64,000 nt of DNA, taken from Synergistaceae bacterium UBA6083. Its GTDB lineage: Bacteria > Synergistota > Synergistia > Synergistales > 79-D21. The DNA is taken from positions 188,661 to 252,660 of the forward strand of contig DIXJ01000015.1 in NCBI GenBank assembly GCA_002436015.1, in the 5' to 3' direction. The notes beneath the pieces are model-generated. The model did no database searches and had not been told where the DNA came from. It saw only the letters and a list, made by a program, of their open reading frames with translations. Below, piece after piece: positions 15,484-25,600 of this stretch. Position 1 is the first letter of the stretch. Each line of letters begins with the position of its first letter. A program made the position numbers and the translations under genes.

Positions 15484-17054
15484 AGGCCTACGCGGCCATC
15501 GACAGCCAGAGCGCCATCCTCGCCGCCCCGACGGGAAGCGGCAAGACCTGGGTGGCCTACCTCTGGTCGGGACTCCTGGACCTGGAAGGGAAAACCCACC
15601 TGCCGAAGGGACGGGTCATTTTCACGGCCCCCATCAAGGCCCTTTCGAACGAGCGCTACCTGGATCTCAAGCGGATGGGCTTCGACGTAGGGCTCGAAAC
15701 CGGGGATTTCAAGAAGAACGCCGATGCTTCCGTCCTCTGCTGCACGATGGAGATCTACACCCTGAAATACGCACGTCGACCCGTTGGACGGGTCATCGTC
15801 GACGAGTTCCACTACATCTTCAACGACCTGGACCGCACGAGGGCCTATATCGACGGGATCCGGGCCACCCACCCCTCCACCGAAATCCTGGTCATGTCCG
15901 CCACCTTCGGGGAACCCGAGGTCCTGAAGGAATACCTGCAGGAGATGGCCCGTCGCGACTTCATCCTTTACGAGACCCGGGAGCGGGCCACCGAACTGGT
16001 CTTCCTGAAAAAAGGCACGAAGTTCGACCGTATCCGGGATGCCCTGGTGTTCGTCTTTTCAAGGAAAGGCGCCGAGTACCTGGCGGACCAGGTTGCAGCG
16101 ACCCGCAAGAAGATTCCCGCCGCCGCCCGCACCCGGCTTAAGCAGATGGCCCAGATCCTGGAGGTGAAGTGGGTGCCGGGGGTGATGCTGCGGGGAGTGG
16201 GCGTCTACCATGGAAGCTTGCTGCCCAAGGAGAAGTTCCTCGTGGAGATGGCCTTCCGCGAACGGATCATCGACGTTGTGGTGGGAACCGACGCCCTTTC
16301 TCTGGGAGTGAACCTCCCAGCCGAGACGGTGGTCTTCGGCCAGATGGCCAAGTTCATCGACGGCCCACTGAAGAAGAACGAGTTCCTGCAGATGTCCGGC
16401 CGCGCGGGTCGAAAGGGTTTCTTCGACACCGGGTACGTGACCTACCTGCCGCGGAGCAAGGCGGAACACTACGATTACGACACCGAATCCCTCTATCACG
16501 AGATCCGTCATGCCCCCTGCGAACCCGCCCGCGTGACCCTTCAGCCGGCCGTGGCCCGGCTTTTGCGCAAGGAAGCCACCCCGGAAGAGGAAGCCCGCCT
16601 GGTGGCGAACTGCTCGCTGCCCCACCAGGATTTCGGGATGGTGCTGGGGCAGGTGGAAGACCTTCTCCGGACCATCAGCCGTTTCATCCGGCGCCTGCCC
16701 GACCCCCACGACAGGAGCCGCCTCAAGCGCATCCTGGCGGACGCCTGGTTCGACGAGATGTCGGTGAGCGCCAACATCTCGGTGGCAAAACTCTTCCTGG
16801 ACGAGAACTTCCCGAACGCCCTGGCCGTGGCGGAAATCCTGAAGCAGGAGGAGAGAAACTACCTCCAGGCGCTCCTGAAAGTGAAGCGCTACGCCAACCG
16901 CCTGCCGGAGGGGTACGGGTTCAGGGGCCTGGAGACCCTGGACGAAACCGTCCGGCGGATTGACGCCACGGTTTACGGTTTCGAGGAAAAGCTCGAAAGG
17001 CTGAACGTCATGAACGCTCCCGAATTCGAGGCGGCGGAGGAAGAGGATGCCTGA
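15462..17054 (+). CDS. Ski2-like DExH-box helicase (530 aa)
   Basis: Superfamily 2 helicase. Walker A is APTGSGKT at 22-29, motif Ia APIKALSNERY, motif II DEFH at 114-117, motif III SAT at 146-148, and motif VI QMSGRAGRKG at 310-319, in the style of Ski2/Mtr4/Hel308 helicases. The C-terminal 200 residues are helical with no recognisable winged helix or helix-hairpin-helix. It is much shorter than typical Ski2 proteins. The start at ATG 15462 (AAAGGAAA upstream) lies inside the EamA gene; a far longer upstream reading frame is an antisense artefact of panB. It overlaps the 3-methyladenine glycosylase gene by 8 bases, so a nucleic-acid repair role is possible but unproven. Confidence 0.88.
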   Translation: MFYDWQLKAYAAIDSQSAILAAPTGSGKTWVAYLWSGLLDLEGKTHLPKGRVIFTAPIKALSNERYLDLKRMGFDVGLETGDFKKNADASVLCCTMEIYTLKYARRPVGRVIVDEFHYIFNDLDRTRAYIDGIRATHPSTEILVMSATFGEPEVLKEYLQEMARRDFILYETRERATELVFLKKGTKFDRIRDALVFVFSRKGAEYLADQVAATRKKIPAAARTRLKQMAQILEVKWVPGVMLRGVGVYHGSLLPKEKFLVEMAFRERIIDVVVGTDALSLGVNLPAETVVFGQMAKFIDGPLKKNEFLQMSGRAGRKGFFDTGYVTYLPRSKAEHYDYDTESLYHEIRHAPCEPARVTLQPAVARLLRKEATPEEEARLVANCSLPHQDFGMVLGQVEDLLRTISRFIRRLPDPHDRSRLKRILADAWFDEMSVSANISVAKLFLDENFPNALAVAEILKQEERNYLQALLKVKRYANRLPEGYGFRGLETLDETVRRIDATVYGFEEKLERLNVMNAPEFEAAEEEDA

Positions 17055-17655
17055 CCGGACGCGATGCCCCTGGCCCGGCCGGGATCCCCTGTACATGGAC
17101 TACCATGACCGGGAATGGGGAGTCCCGCTGCGCGACGACCGGGCTTTTTTCGAACTGCTCGTGCTCGAATCGGCCCAGGCGGGCCTTAGCTGGATCACGA
17201 TCCTGAAGCGGCGCGAGGGCTACCGGAGAGCCTTCGAGAAGTTCGACCCGCAGGTCGTGGCCCGCTACGGCGAAGCCCGGATCGCCTCCCTCCTGGAAGA
17301 TACCGGGATCATCCGGAACCGGAAGAAGGTCGAGTCGGCCGTTTCGAACGCCCGGGCCTTCCTGCGGGTACAGGAAGCTTTCGGCTCTTTCTCCGCCTAT
17401 CTCTGGGGTTTCGTCGGCGGGAAGTCCATCGTCAACGAATGGAAGGATATGGCGGAAGTCCCCGCGAAAACGGAACTTTCGGAATCCATCAGCCGCGACA
17501 TGAAATCCCGCGGGTTTACATTCTTCGGCCCCGTGGCCTGCTACGCCTTCCTGCAATCCGCGGGCCTCGTGAACGATCACCTCGTGTCCTGCTTCCGCCA
17601 CGGGGAAGTGCAGACCCTGCAACATGAGCCCGACCCTGACCGACCCCGGTCATAA
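17047..17655 (+). CDS. tag: DNA-3-methyladenine glycosylase I
   Basis: 202 residues. Excises 3-methyladenine from alkylated DNA, starting base excision repair. The N-terminal CPWPGRDPLYMDYHDREWGVP contains the zinc ligands C7 and H20, and QAGLSWITILKKR-like (here KRRE) forms the base pocket. The C-terminal GLVNDHLVSC supplies the other His/Cys zinc ligands. All ligands of the E. coli Tag zinc site appear kept. GGAGGAAGAGG precedes ATG 17047 and the gene overlaps the helicase by 8 bases. Confidence 0.95.
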   Translation: MPDRTRCPWPGRDPLYMDYHDREWGVPLRDDRAFFELLVLESAQAGLSWITILKRREGYRRAFEKFDPQVVARYGEARIASLLEDTGIIRNRKKVESAVSNARAFLRVQEAFGSFSAYLWGFVGGKSIVNEWKDMAEVPAKTELSESISRDMKSRGFTFFGPVACYAFLQSAGLVNDHLVSCFRHGEVQTLQHEPDPDRPRS

Positions 17656-17677
17656 AACACACAAGGAGGTCTTTTCT

Positions 17678-18226
17678 TTGGAACAGTTCCTGGAAGGATA
17701 CCGCAATTTCCTCAAGACGGCAGATCGCGAACTCTACGGGCGGCTGGCGAAGGGACAGGCCCCCCACTCCCTGGTCGTTTCGTGCTCGGACAGCCGGATC
17801 GTCCCCGAGGAAATCTTCTCGGCCAGGCCGGGGGAATTTTTCGTCCTCCGGAACGTGGGAAACGTCTGCCGGACCGATGACCCTTCCGTTTCCGCCGCCC
17901 TGGAGTACGCAGTGAATCACGTCAGGATCCGGCATATCATCGTGCTGGCCCATTCCGACTGCGGGGCCGTCAAGGCCGTCCTGCACAAGGAACACCTGGA
18001 TACACAGGGGCTCTTGGACTGGCTCTGCGAGGAGTGCTTCGATGGCCCCGACCTGGATTGCGCGATCAAGGCTTCCGGGGTCCGGCAACTCGATCGCCTC
18101 AAGGCCCACCCGGCCGTCAAGGCTGCTTTGGAGGAAGGCCGGCTCGACGCCGAACTCCTCTTCTTCGACCTGGAGACCCTGGGCCTGGCCCGCTACGACG
18201 GCAGGGACTGGGACAAGATCTGCTGA
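17678..18226 (+). CDS. Beta-class carbonic anhydrase
   Basis: 182 residues. Interconverts CO2 and bicarbonate in the cytoplasm. Zinc ligands are C36 and D38 in CSDSR, H92 and C95 in AHSDCGA, all present. The TTG start at 17678 is strongly supported by AAGGAGGT seven bases upstream; an upstream ATG at 17624 lies within the tag gene and lacks an SD. Bicarbonate supply would serve carboxylation steps in an anaerobe. The following 133 bases to the radical SAM gene hold no gene; I see only a T-rich stretch after TTTTTT at about 18252. Confidence 0.93.
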   Translation: MEQFLEGYRNFLKTADRELYGRLAKGQAPHSLVVSCSDSRIVPEEIFSARPGEFFVLRNVGNVCRTDDPSVSAALEYAVNHVRIRHIIVLAHSDCGAVKAVLHKEHLDTQGLLDWLCEECFDGPDLDCAIKASGVRQLDRLKAHPAVKAALEEGRLDAELLFFDLETLGLARYDGRDWDKIC

Positions 18227-18359
18227 ACCGGGCCCACCTCACGGACGGCGCTTTTTTGGGTACCTCCTGCCACATTCCTGCTGTTTCACCTCATTCTGGT
18301 CCGGCCCGTCCACCTCTTGGGGTGCTAACCTAGGCTTGTTGCAAGGGAGGTGTACGGTC

Positions 18360-19286
18360 TTGGAAAAATACCATTATGTTTATGGCCCGGTCCCCTCAAG
18401 AAGGATGGGACATTCACTCGGGATCAGCCCGATCCCGAAAAAATTCTGCAACTACTCCTGCATCTACTGCCAGCTTGGCAGGACGGACCACCTGTCGAAT
18501 GCGCGGCAGGAGTTCTTTCCGCTGGACAAAATTTTGGGAGAGGTCAGGGACTACCTCTCCCGGGGAGACGGTTTCGACGTGGTCACCCTGGTCGGGGAAG
18601 GGGAACCGACCCTCTACTCGAAACTGGGGGAACTGCTCTCGGGGATCAAGGCCATGACCGACAAGCCCGTGGCCGTCATCACAAACGGAGCGCTGCTGAT
18701 GGATCCGGATGTCCGGGCGGCGCTGATGTCCGCGGACCTGGTGCTCCCCTCCCTGGACGCTTTCGACGATGAAAGCTTCAGGCGGATCAACCGACCTAGC
18801 CGGGAGCTGGACTTCGAGAGAGTTTACCGGGGATTGCAGGCCTTCTCCCGGGAATTCCCGGGAGAGATCTGGGTTGAAACCATGATCGTGAAAGGCATCA
18901 ACGACGACGAGACCTCCCTGCAAAAGCTGAAAACCCTGCTGGGGGGCATCCGTTACGACAGGCTTTTCGTGAACGTCCCGGCCCGTCCGCCCGCGGAAAA
19001 ATGGGTGGAATCCCCGGACGAGAAAACCTTGGGACTTGCCCTGGACATTCTCGGGGGGATATCGATGGAGTTGCTTGTTTCCGACGGGTTTTCCAGCAAG
19101 GAGGATGACGACCGGCAAGCCGTGCTCAGCATCATCCGCCGGCACCCCATGAACGGGTTCGAAATCGAGAGCTTCCTGAAATCGCGTGGCTGCAACGATC
19201 CGGGGGCTGTCCTGGAAGAATTGGAAAGGAACCCGGACGTGGAAACCGTGGACCGCGGCGGTCGCAAAACCTACCGCCTGCGATAG
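18360..19286 (+). CDS. Radical SAM protein, COG0731-like
   Basis: 308 residues. The 4Fe-4S/SAM motif is C30-x3-C34-x2-C37 (CNYSCIYC), preceded by the family-specific YVYGPVPSRRMGHSLG. VTLVGEGEPTLYS is the glycine-rich SAM-binding strand. A C-terminal extension after residue 230 (RRHPMNGFEIESFLKSRGC) looks like a small winged-helix. The family is distantly related to TYW1-type proteins but the reaction is unknown. TTG 18360 is chosen because AAGGGAGG lies nine bases upstream and the conserved N terminus starts there; the reading frame open upstream overlaps carbonic anhydrase. It is followed after 17 bases by the pyridoxal kinase family gene. Confidence 0.87.
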   Translation: MEKYHYVYGPVPSRRMGHSLGISPIPKKFCNYSCIYCQLGRTDHLSNARQEFFPLDKILGEVRDYLSRGDGFDVVTLVGEGEPTLYSKLGELLSGIKAMTDKPVAVITNGALLMDPDVRAALMSADLVLPSLDAFDDESFRRINRPSRELDFERVYRGLQAFSREFPGEIWVETMIVKGINDDETSLQKLKTLLGGIRYDRLFVNVPARPPAEKWVESPDEKTLGLALDILGGISMELLVSDGFSSKEDDDRQAVLSIIRRHPMNGFEIESFLKSRGCNDPGAVLEELERNPDVETVDRGGRKTYRLR

Positions 19287-19303
19287 GAAAAGGACGGTCC
19301 GCC

Positions 19304-20179
19304 ATGGAAAGGGTCGTCAAGCGTGTCGCAGCCGTCCACGATTTATCGGGGTTCGGCCGCTCTTCGCTGGCCGTCGTGATACCCATCCTGTCCACGATGG
19401 GCATACAGGCCTGTTCACTGCCTACGGCAGTTCTTTCAACACATACCGGCGGATTCGAGGGATACCGTTTCGTCGACCTCACGGACTCCATGCAGGGGTT
19501 TATCGATCACTGGACGGAACTTGGAATCGCGTTCGACTGTCTTTATAGCGGTTTCCTCGGGTCCGCCCGCCAGATGGAGATCCTGTCGACCTGGATCGAT
19601 TCCTTCCGGGAAAGTAAACCCCTGGTGATCATCGATCCCGTGATGGGGGACGACGGGAAGCTTTATTCCACCATGACCCCGGAAATCGTGGAGAAGATGC
19701 GGGAATTCGTCAGGAAAGCCGACGTCATCACGCCAAACTTCACGGAAGCCGGATTCCTGCTCGGGGAAACCTGCAGGGCAGCTATCCCTGAAACCGAGAT
19801 GAAGGCCTGGATGAAAGAACTTTCCGGGATGGGTCCAAAAACCGTTATCGTCACCAGCGTACCGGAAGAAAAAACCGAATCCAGGAAGAGCGTCATGGCA
19901 TACAACCATAAGGACGGCCGCTACTGGAAAGCAGCGTTCGCAAATCTCCCGGTTTATTACCCCGGAACGGGAGACGCCTTTACCAGCGTCATCACGGCAA
20001 GCCTTCTGCAGAAAGACAGCCTTCCCATCGCCCTGGAAAGGGCCGTCCAGTTCATCACCGCTGCCATCCGGGCGAGCTACGGCCACGAGTACCCCTGCCG
20101 GGAAGGCGTTCTCCTGGAACGTGTGCTCCCGCTCCTTAACCTTCCGGTCCTGGGAAACATTGCCGAACAAATGAATTAG
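19304..20179 (+). CDS. pdxY: Pyridoxal/pyridoxamine kinase family protein
   Basis: 291 residues, ribokinase fold. It begins VKRVAAVHDLSGFGRSSLA, the typical substrate-binding start of PdxY/PdxK-type kinases. It has IIDPVMGDDGKLY and ITPNFTEAGFLLGE in the middle and ends with GTGDAFTSV, which holds the catalytic aspartate and anion hole. It likely phosphorylates pyridoxal or pyridoxamine with ATP to salvage B6, useful in a genome rich in PLP enzymes (class V aminotransferase, GlyA). Hydroxymethylpyrimidine kinase activity cannot be excluded. It lies 17 bases after the radical SAM gene and converges with the DUF2156 gene with 3 bases between stops. Confidence 0.82.
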   Translation: MERVVKRVAAVHDLSGFGRSSLAVVIPILSTMGIQACSLPTAVLSTHTGGFEGYRFVDLTDSMQGFIDHWTELGIAFDCLYSGFLGSARQMEILSTWIDSFRESKPLVIIDPVMGDDGKLYSTMTPEIVEKMREFVRKADVITPNFTEAGFLLGETCRAAIPETEMKAWMKELSGMGPKTVIVTSVPEEKTESRKSVMAYNHKDGRYWKAAFANLPVYYPGTGDAFTSVITASLLQKDSLPIALERAVQFITAAIRASYGHEYPCREGVLLERVLPLLNLPVLGNIAEQMN

Positions 20180-20182
20180 AAG

Positions 20183-21064
20183 CTAAAAGAGCGTCACCGT
20201 CGCCTTTTCCACGAACCGCTCTGGCCGGTAGGACATCTTGGCCTCCCTCATTCCCGGGTCGCCCATGTCTTCCTCCCGGTTGACCCGGGTGAAAGAACCG
20301 CAGGACCTCTCCAGGAAAAGCTGGTTCATCGCCTGGTACACGTCCCGGAAATCGGGGCAGCCCTTCTCGAAACGGATCACCACGGTTTCCCCATCCAGCG
20401 GTTCCGCCAGGGTGTAGGCAACCATGCGCCCCTCCACCCGCAGGGCAGCCCCAAACAATCCCCGCAGCCTGTCCCAGTCCCGGAGCGTCGCTGCGATGGC
20501 CCGGTTTTCTTCCTCCAGGGCCTTCTCGCTTCCACAGGACCGGACCCGGCACCATTTTTCCTGGAATTCCCGCACCTCGGGGAGAGTTCCGGGCCCAACG
20601 GGCACGAATTCCGGCCGGTAGGTTTCCACGAACCGCCTGAGCTTCTGGGCCTTGGTCCGGAAACGGTTTCCCCTGAGGGCAACCAGATCTTCAACCCTGT
20701 GGACATATTCCCACTCCCCCCGGGACGGCTCGACCCGGATCCTCCCGGAGAGGGCCTGCTCCCAGCGGTGGACCAGGCCCTCCGGCACATCGCGGAAGAC
20801 CGTTCCGGAAGGCCACCGCTCCGGCAGGGCCACGCCCCAGTCCACGGCATCCCAGTCGCCCACGGGGGCCATGGCAAGCCGCGAGGGGAGACTGGCGCGA
20901 ATCCAGGCGAGGGGCCCGTCCCAGGCCCATTCGTAGGCACAAATGGCAGCCCAGCCCCATAAACTGGCAAAGGTATAGTGTGCAGACCGCTCAGGGGTTC
21001 CTGAAAAGATATCACGGTACTCCTGCTGTTTTTCCATCGACAGGGTTTCCCACTTCAATTCCAT
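20183..21064 (-). CDS. DUF2156 / LPG-synthase C-terminal-like GNAT-fold protein
   Basis: 293 residues. Architecture matches DUF2156 (phosphatidylglycerol lysyltransferase catalytic-domain-like): SAHYTFASLWGWAAICAYEW near the N terminus, LRGNRFRTKAQKLRRFVE in the middle and NREEDMGDPGMREAKMSYRPERFVEKA at the end. These proteins use two GNAT-like halves and some transfer aminoacyl groups from tRNA; there is no membrane flippase domain here. The function is therefore open. ATG 21064 has GGGAGGGG eight bases upstream. It is divergent from an MFS transporter across 98 bases. Confidence 0.8.
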   Translation of the reverse strand: MELKWETLSMEKQQEYRDIFSGTPERSAHYTFASLWGWAAICAYEWAWDGPLAWIRASLPSRLAMAPVGDWDAVDWGVALPERWPSGTVFRDVPEGLVHRWEQALSGRIRVEPSRGEWEYVHRVEDLVALRGNRFRTKAQKLRRFVETYRPEFVPVGPGTLPEVREFQEKWCRVRSCGSEKALEEENRAIAATLRDWDRLRGLFGAALRVEGRMVAYTLAEPLDGETVVIRFEKGCPDFRDVYQAMNQLFLERSCGSFTRVNREEDMGDPGMREAKMSYRPERFVEKATVTLF

Positions 21065-21162
21065 TGAAATGACCCCTCCCTGGAACTCATTGTATGCCAG
21101 GAACACCCCTGGAACTGGAAAATCTGCTAAAATCAGTTGCAACCGCAAGGGAGGGCTCATTA

Positions 21163-22314
21163 ATGGAAACGGACGTGCGCGAACGCAAACCTTTGCTGCA
21201 ACTGGCCCTGCTATCGGCAGGCCATTTTTTCAACGACGTTCATTCGGCCTTTTTGCCGACCCTGCTGCCGGAAATCATCCGCAAGCTTAGCCTGTCGATG
21301 ACCCAGGCAGGGTTCCTCAACTCGACAACCGGCCTCATCCAGATGATCACGATTCCCTTCATGGGAGTCCTTGCGGACCGGACGAACCGCCCCGTTTACG
21401 TCATCGCCGGGCCGATCCTCTCCTCCGTCGGGATCGCCCTGATGCCTTTCGCCCCAAGCTACGGCATGCTCCTTCTCTGCCTTGGCATCTTCTCCTTCGG
21501 AAGCTCGACTTTCCATCCCCAGGGACAGGCCTCATCGGGAGCGGTGGCGGGAGAGTCGCGCCACGCCCTGTTCGTCTCCCTTTTCAGCGGAGCGGGAATG
21601 CTCGGGGCCGCCTTCAGCCCCCTCTATGCCGTTTTCCTGGTGAAGACCTTCGGCTACAAGAGCCTGCCGATCGTCCTCGTGCCCACCCTGGCCCTTGCCT
21701 TCGTCGTTTACCGGTACATGCCGAGGATCGATTTCACCCCCTCGCGGCACAGTCAATCCGGTTTCCTGTCCAGCATCTGGCAGGTCGGGAAGGTCATCTG
21801 GCCCGTCTGGGCCATCTCGCTGGCCCGGGACGCCACCTTCCAGGGCGTCCGCTTCTTCCTTCCCCTCTTTTTGACGCTCCGGGGCGGGTCACTGGCCCAG
21901 GGCGGCTTTTCGATCTTCGCCATCACGCTTCTGGCAGTCGTCGCTTCCCTCGTGGGAGGCTGGCTGGCCGACCGCTACGGACCCAGGAATATCATCGCCT
22001 TCACCCTGGCCCTCTCTCCCCTGGTGATTTTCGCCGCGACATTTGCCGACGGCAACCTTTCGCTAGCCCTCTTCATCGCCGGGACAGCCCTGCTGGACGC
22101 CAGCTCCCCCATGACCCTCGCGATGGGGCAAAAGCTGACCCCCCATGCTCGGGGGGTCGCCAGTTCGCTTCTCATGGGCTTTTCCTGGGGGCTGGCGGGA
22201 ATGGCCACCTACCCGGCGGGCATGATCGCCGACGTTTTCGGCCTCACGGCGACCATGCGCGTTTTTGCCCTGCTCCCGCTCGCTTCCCTGCCTATCCTTC
22301 TGCGCCGCTTTTAG
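21163..22314 (+). CDS. MFS transporter, fosmidomycin-resistance-like
   Basis: 383 residues with about 12 helices. LLSAGHFFNDVHSAFLPTLLPEII at the N terminus is characteristic of the Fsr (fosmidomycin resistance) branch of the MFS, and GVLADRTNRP is the loop 2-3 motif. Natural substrates are unknown; drug efflux is only a family association. ATG 21163 has GGGAGGG about eight bases upstream. TAAAAT at 21128-21133 may be a -10 box, but no good -35 is present. The 3' end overlaps the convergent cupin gene by 4 bases. Confidence 0.87.
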   Translation: METDVRERKPLLQLALLSAGHFFNDVHSAFLPTLLPEIIRKLSLSMTQAGFLNSTTGLIQMITIPFMGVLADRTNRPVYVIAGPILSSVGIALMPFAPSYGMLLLCLGIFSFGSSTFHPQGQASSGAVAGESRHALFVSLFSGAGMLGAAFSPLYAVFLVKTFGYKSLPIVLVPTLALAFVVYRYMPRIDFTPSRHSQSGFLSSIWQVGKVIWPVWAISLARDATFQGVRFFLPLFLTLRGGSLAQGGFSIFAITLLAVVASLVGGWLADRYGPRNIIAFTLALSPLVIFAATFADGNLSLALFIAGTALLDASSPMTLAMGQKLTPHARGVASSLLMGFSWGLAGMATYPAGMIADVFGLTATMRVFALLPLASLPILLRRF

Positions 22315-22655
22315 GACCTGATCGCCACGTAGACGAGGGGATGCTTCCCGTTGTTGAGAATGGAGTGGCGAACCCCCTTCTCGGTCAGGATGACGTCACC
22401 CGCACCGACTTCGGTGCTCACGCCCTCTTCGACGCAGACGCCGAAACCACCCACGATGACCTTCATCTCGGACTGTTCCTCGTGGGCGTGTTCGTTCACC
22501 GCGCTCCCCGGCTGCAGCTCGATCCACGAAACCTCCCGGAAGGGACTATCCTCAAGAAGGTCCGCCGGCAACAGGACCTTGGCGCAGACCCCCTCCGTAA
22601 AGTTGGGATTCAGCGTGCACGTCACGTACTCCATCTGGTCCGAACGAATGATCAT
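22311..22655 (-). CDS. Small cupin-domain protein (114 aa)
   Basis: Single cupin barrel. Motif 1 reads PGSAVNEHAHEEQSEMKVIVGG (two His and Glu as metal ligands) and motif 2 is GVRHSILNNG with a third histidine. The metal site is complete, so an enzyme or sensor role is possible; the ligand is unknown. ATG 22655 is supported by GGGGGGA six bases upstream. It converges with the MFS gene by a 4-base overlap and lies 38 bases downstream of the AsmA/TamB-like gene, with which it cannot share a strand-specific terminator that I can see. Confidence 0.82.
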   Translation of the reverse strand: MIIRSDQMEYVTCTLNPNFTEGVCAKVLLPADLLEDSPFREVSWIELQPGSAVNEHAHEEQSEMKVIVGGFGVCVEEGVSTEVGAGDVILTEKGVRHSILNNGKHPLVYVAIRS

Positions 22656-22693
22656 CGAACATCCCCCCCGCAAAAATTAGGATCATGGCATGG

Positions 22694-25600
22694 TTAAGGG
22701 TTGAAAATCCGCTTGAGGATCTCCTGCTGGATCTGGTCCTGCAGGTTCGGCTGCTGCGGCGACGGTGTTTCTTCGGGAACCTCCTCGGCCGGCACAGCCT
22801 GGTCCTGCGCGGCCCCCTCGATGCGAAGATCGGTCAGGCTGGGGTTGTCGGTGGTTCCCACGACGCGCCCGCGGACCATACGGATGTCGCGGGTCGACAT
22901 GGCCCCGGTCGCCCCCTGGAGGAACCCCTGCAGGATTTCCTGCACCGATTTCCCAGCCTGGAGCACACCGCCCCGGACTCCGCCCACGAGGGCGTTCACG
23001 GCCTGGACGTTCACCCTGCCCCTGACGTTGAGGGCGAGCGCCTTCTTCGGCCCGACGGTGCCGTCAAACTCCATGTACTCGTACAGGGGGTCGCCGGCAA
23101 CGGCTTCCGCACGGCCGTCATCCAGGATCAACCGGTCCCCCTGCAGCCGGTATGGGGCATCGAGAACCTGGTAGCGGATGCTGGAACGGCCGTAAAGGGT
23201 CGAGATGGCCTTCACGTACCGAAAACCGGACACCTCCCCGTTTTTCGCGCTGAACGTTCCCGAGCCCTGCATCGAGTTATCCGCCCCGAGCGTCCCGCTT
23301 CCCTGGAAATCCAGGTCGAAGCGGCCCGTTACCCGCCCCTCCAGCTTCATCTGCTCCTTCAGGTAGGCATCCAGGTCCGCCTCTGCGAGACGGAACCGGG
23401 CCGTCCACTTCTTGCCGTCCCCGAGCCCCAGGCTGCCAGAAAGCATTCCGCCGTAGGCGGAACCGGTCACGTTCGAAGCGGCAAGACGGCCCTTCTCCAG
23501 GACCAGGGGAGTCTTGAGATCGGCCAGGGTGGTCCCCATGAAACGGATGGCTCCCTTCGAAGCCAGTTCTCCGCTCCCCTCGACCTTGCCGCCTGCAAAA
23601 CGCCCCTTCATGGAAAGGTCGATCTTTCCCGTGGGAGGAGACTCCCCTCCCGCCTGCATCCCGGAAGCCAGTGTTTTCAGGTCGAGGTCCGTTCCCTTCG
23701 CGTTGAACTCCACCGAGAGGGGAACCCCTTCCTTCGAAAGGAGACGGCCCGTTGCCGTGATGCGCCCGTCCCCCGCCGATGCGGTCACCGGGTCGAAAAC
23801 CATGTCTGACGGCTTGCCGGACCCCTTGAGCCGGACCTCCGACAATCTCAGCCCGGAGACCTGCAGGGCAGGGATCGAGGCTTCAACCCCCAAAAGAGGC
23901 TCTTTCGTCGTCCCGCCGAGGGTCACCGACAAGTCAGCCTTTCCCTGGACAGGGTCTTTCAGGCCAGCCCATCCGGAAAGAGTCTGCAGCCCTACCCCCG
24001 CGGCCGAGGCCTTGAAATCGAAGCGTGCGGGCTCCTTTTCCTTTCCGGGGACCAGCCTTCCCGATCCCTTGACAGAACCCCCCGCAAACCGGGCGGAAAA
24101 AGCCGGGACCTCGAAAGCCTCTTTTGTCCGGGTCAGGGTTCCCCCAATGGCTTCCGCCCTGGCCTTCCCGAGAACGGCCGCTTCGGACGAGAAGCGTATT
24201 TCCATCGGGCCGGATTCCACCTTCTCCCGGATTCGCCCCTTCACTTCGGTCTTAAGGCCTACGACCCTGAAATCGGGCGTCTCCAGGCGGCTCGATCTGA
24301 ACGCCACGCTGAAGGAGAGGTCCTTCGCCGTGCCTGACACCTTCCAGTCGGCCTCTCCCGTGCCTGAAAGCTGCATCGCCTCCAGGTCCTTCATCCGGGC
24401 TGCGAACGCGCCAGCCTCCAGTCCCCTGGCCGATCCCGAGAAATCGAAGACAGGGCTCTCCGACCGGATTTTGCCGATCGTCCCGGACCCGGAAACCGCC
24501 GCCTGCTGCCACCGGGCCGCAAGGGAACTCACCGTCACCGTCTCCCCGGCAAGCGTGAAATTCGCACTCGCCGTATCGAGGGTCTCTCCCTTGGCCACGA
24601 TGCGGTCAGATGCCACCCTTCCCGAGATTTTCGGAGCCTTCGGGCTTCCGGAAAGGTTCAGTTCAGCCCGCAGGCTGCCCTTGCCCTCGAGGGCCTTCAG
24701 GCCGGAGAAACGAGTCGACATTTTTTCCAGTGAGACCGACGAGGCTTTCACGGACAGGGCCATAACGGGGGCCTTTTCCAGGTCCACCCTGCCGTCGAAA
24801 CTGACCGGACCGCCCATCCAGGTCCCTGAACCCTTGAGGGACAGGACCCGGCTCTCCGCCAGGCTCACGTCCGCCGCAACCTTCTCCAGGACATCCCCCC
24901 TGAATTCGATCGACGGCGACTCCACTCTTCCCTGCAGCCGAATCGACGGAACGGTACCCGAGAAGGACATCCGGGGAACGTTGACCTTCCCCTTGACGCC
25001 TTCGAGCTCGGGAAACCGGGCCCGGAAGGTCTCGACGGGAAAGTTTTGTGCCACCAGGTTTCCCTTTATCGCCGCGGGCCCTTTTGCGAGAGACACCTCG
25101 AGGGCACCCGAGAACGTTCCCTCCCCGGCTTTCCCCGAAAGCTCTTCCAGTTTCAGGGTTCCCGAAGCAAAGGCCACGGAAGCCTCGGCAACATCCACGG
25201 AGAAACCGTAGAGCTGCCCTGCCGCCAGTTTCAGCTTGCCCTGGATCCGCGGGGCCTCCCATGTCCCGGAAAGATTCACCGGCCCGGAGATTGCCCCTTC
25301 CAGGTCTCCCGGCTTTCCGGCGCCCGGCCAGAAAGTCGGGGCATCCGCAATGTCCAGCCCTTCCACGGAGCCCTTCAGGTCAAGTTTGGGACGGACCGCC
25401 CCGGAAAAAGAACCCTTCCCCTTCCGGATCGCCACCTCCAGGTTCTCCAGAACAGTCCGCGTTCCTTCGTGATCGAGGCGGACCTTCCCCGAAAACGGTA
25501 CGCCGCGCGTTTCGCCCTCGAAATCGGCCTCGTAGCGGGAACCGGAAACAGAGGCCTCCAGCCTGGAAACCTTGACCTCCCCGAACCCGGTCCTGAGGAG

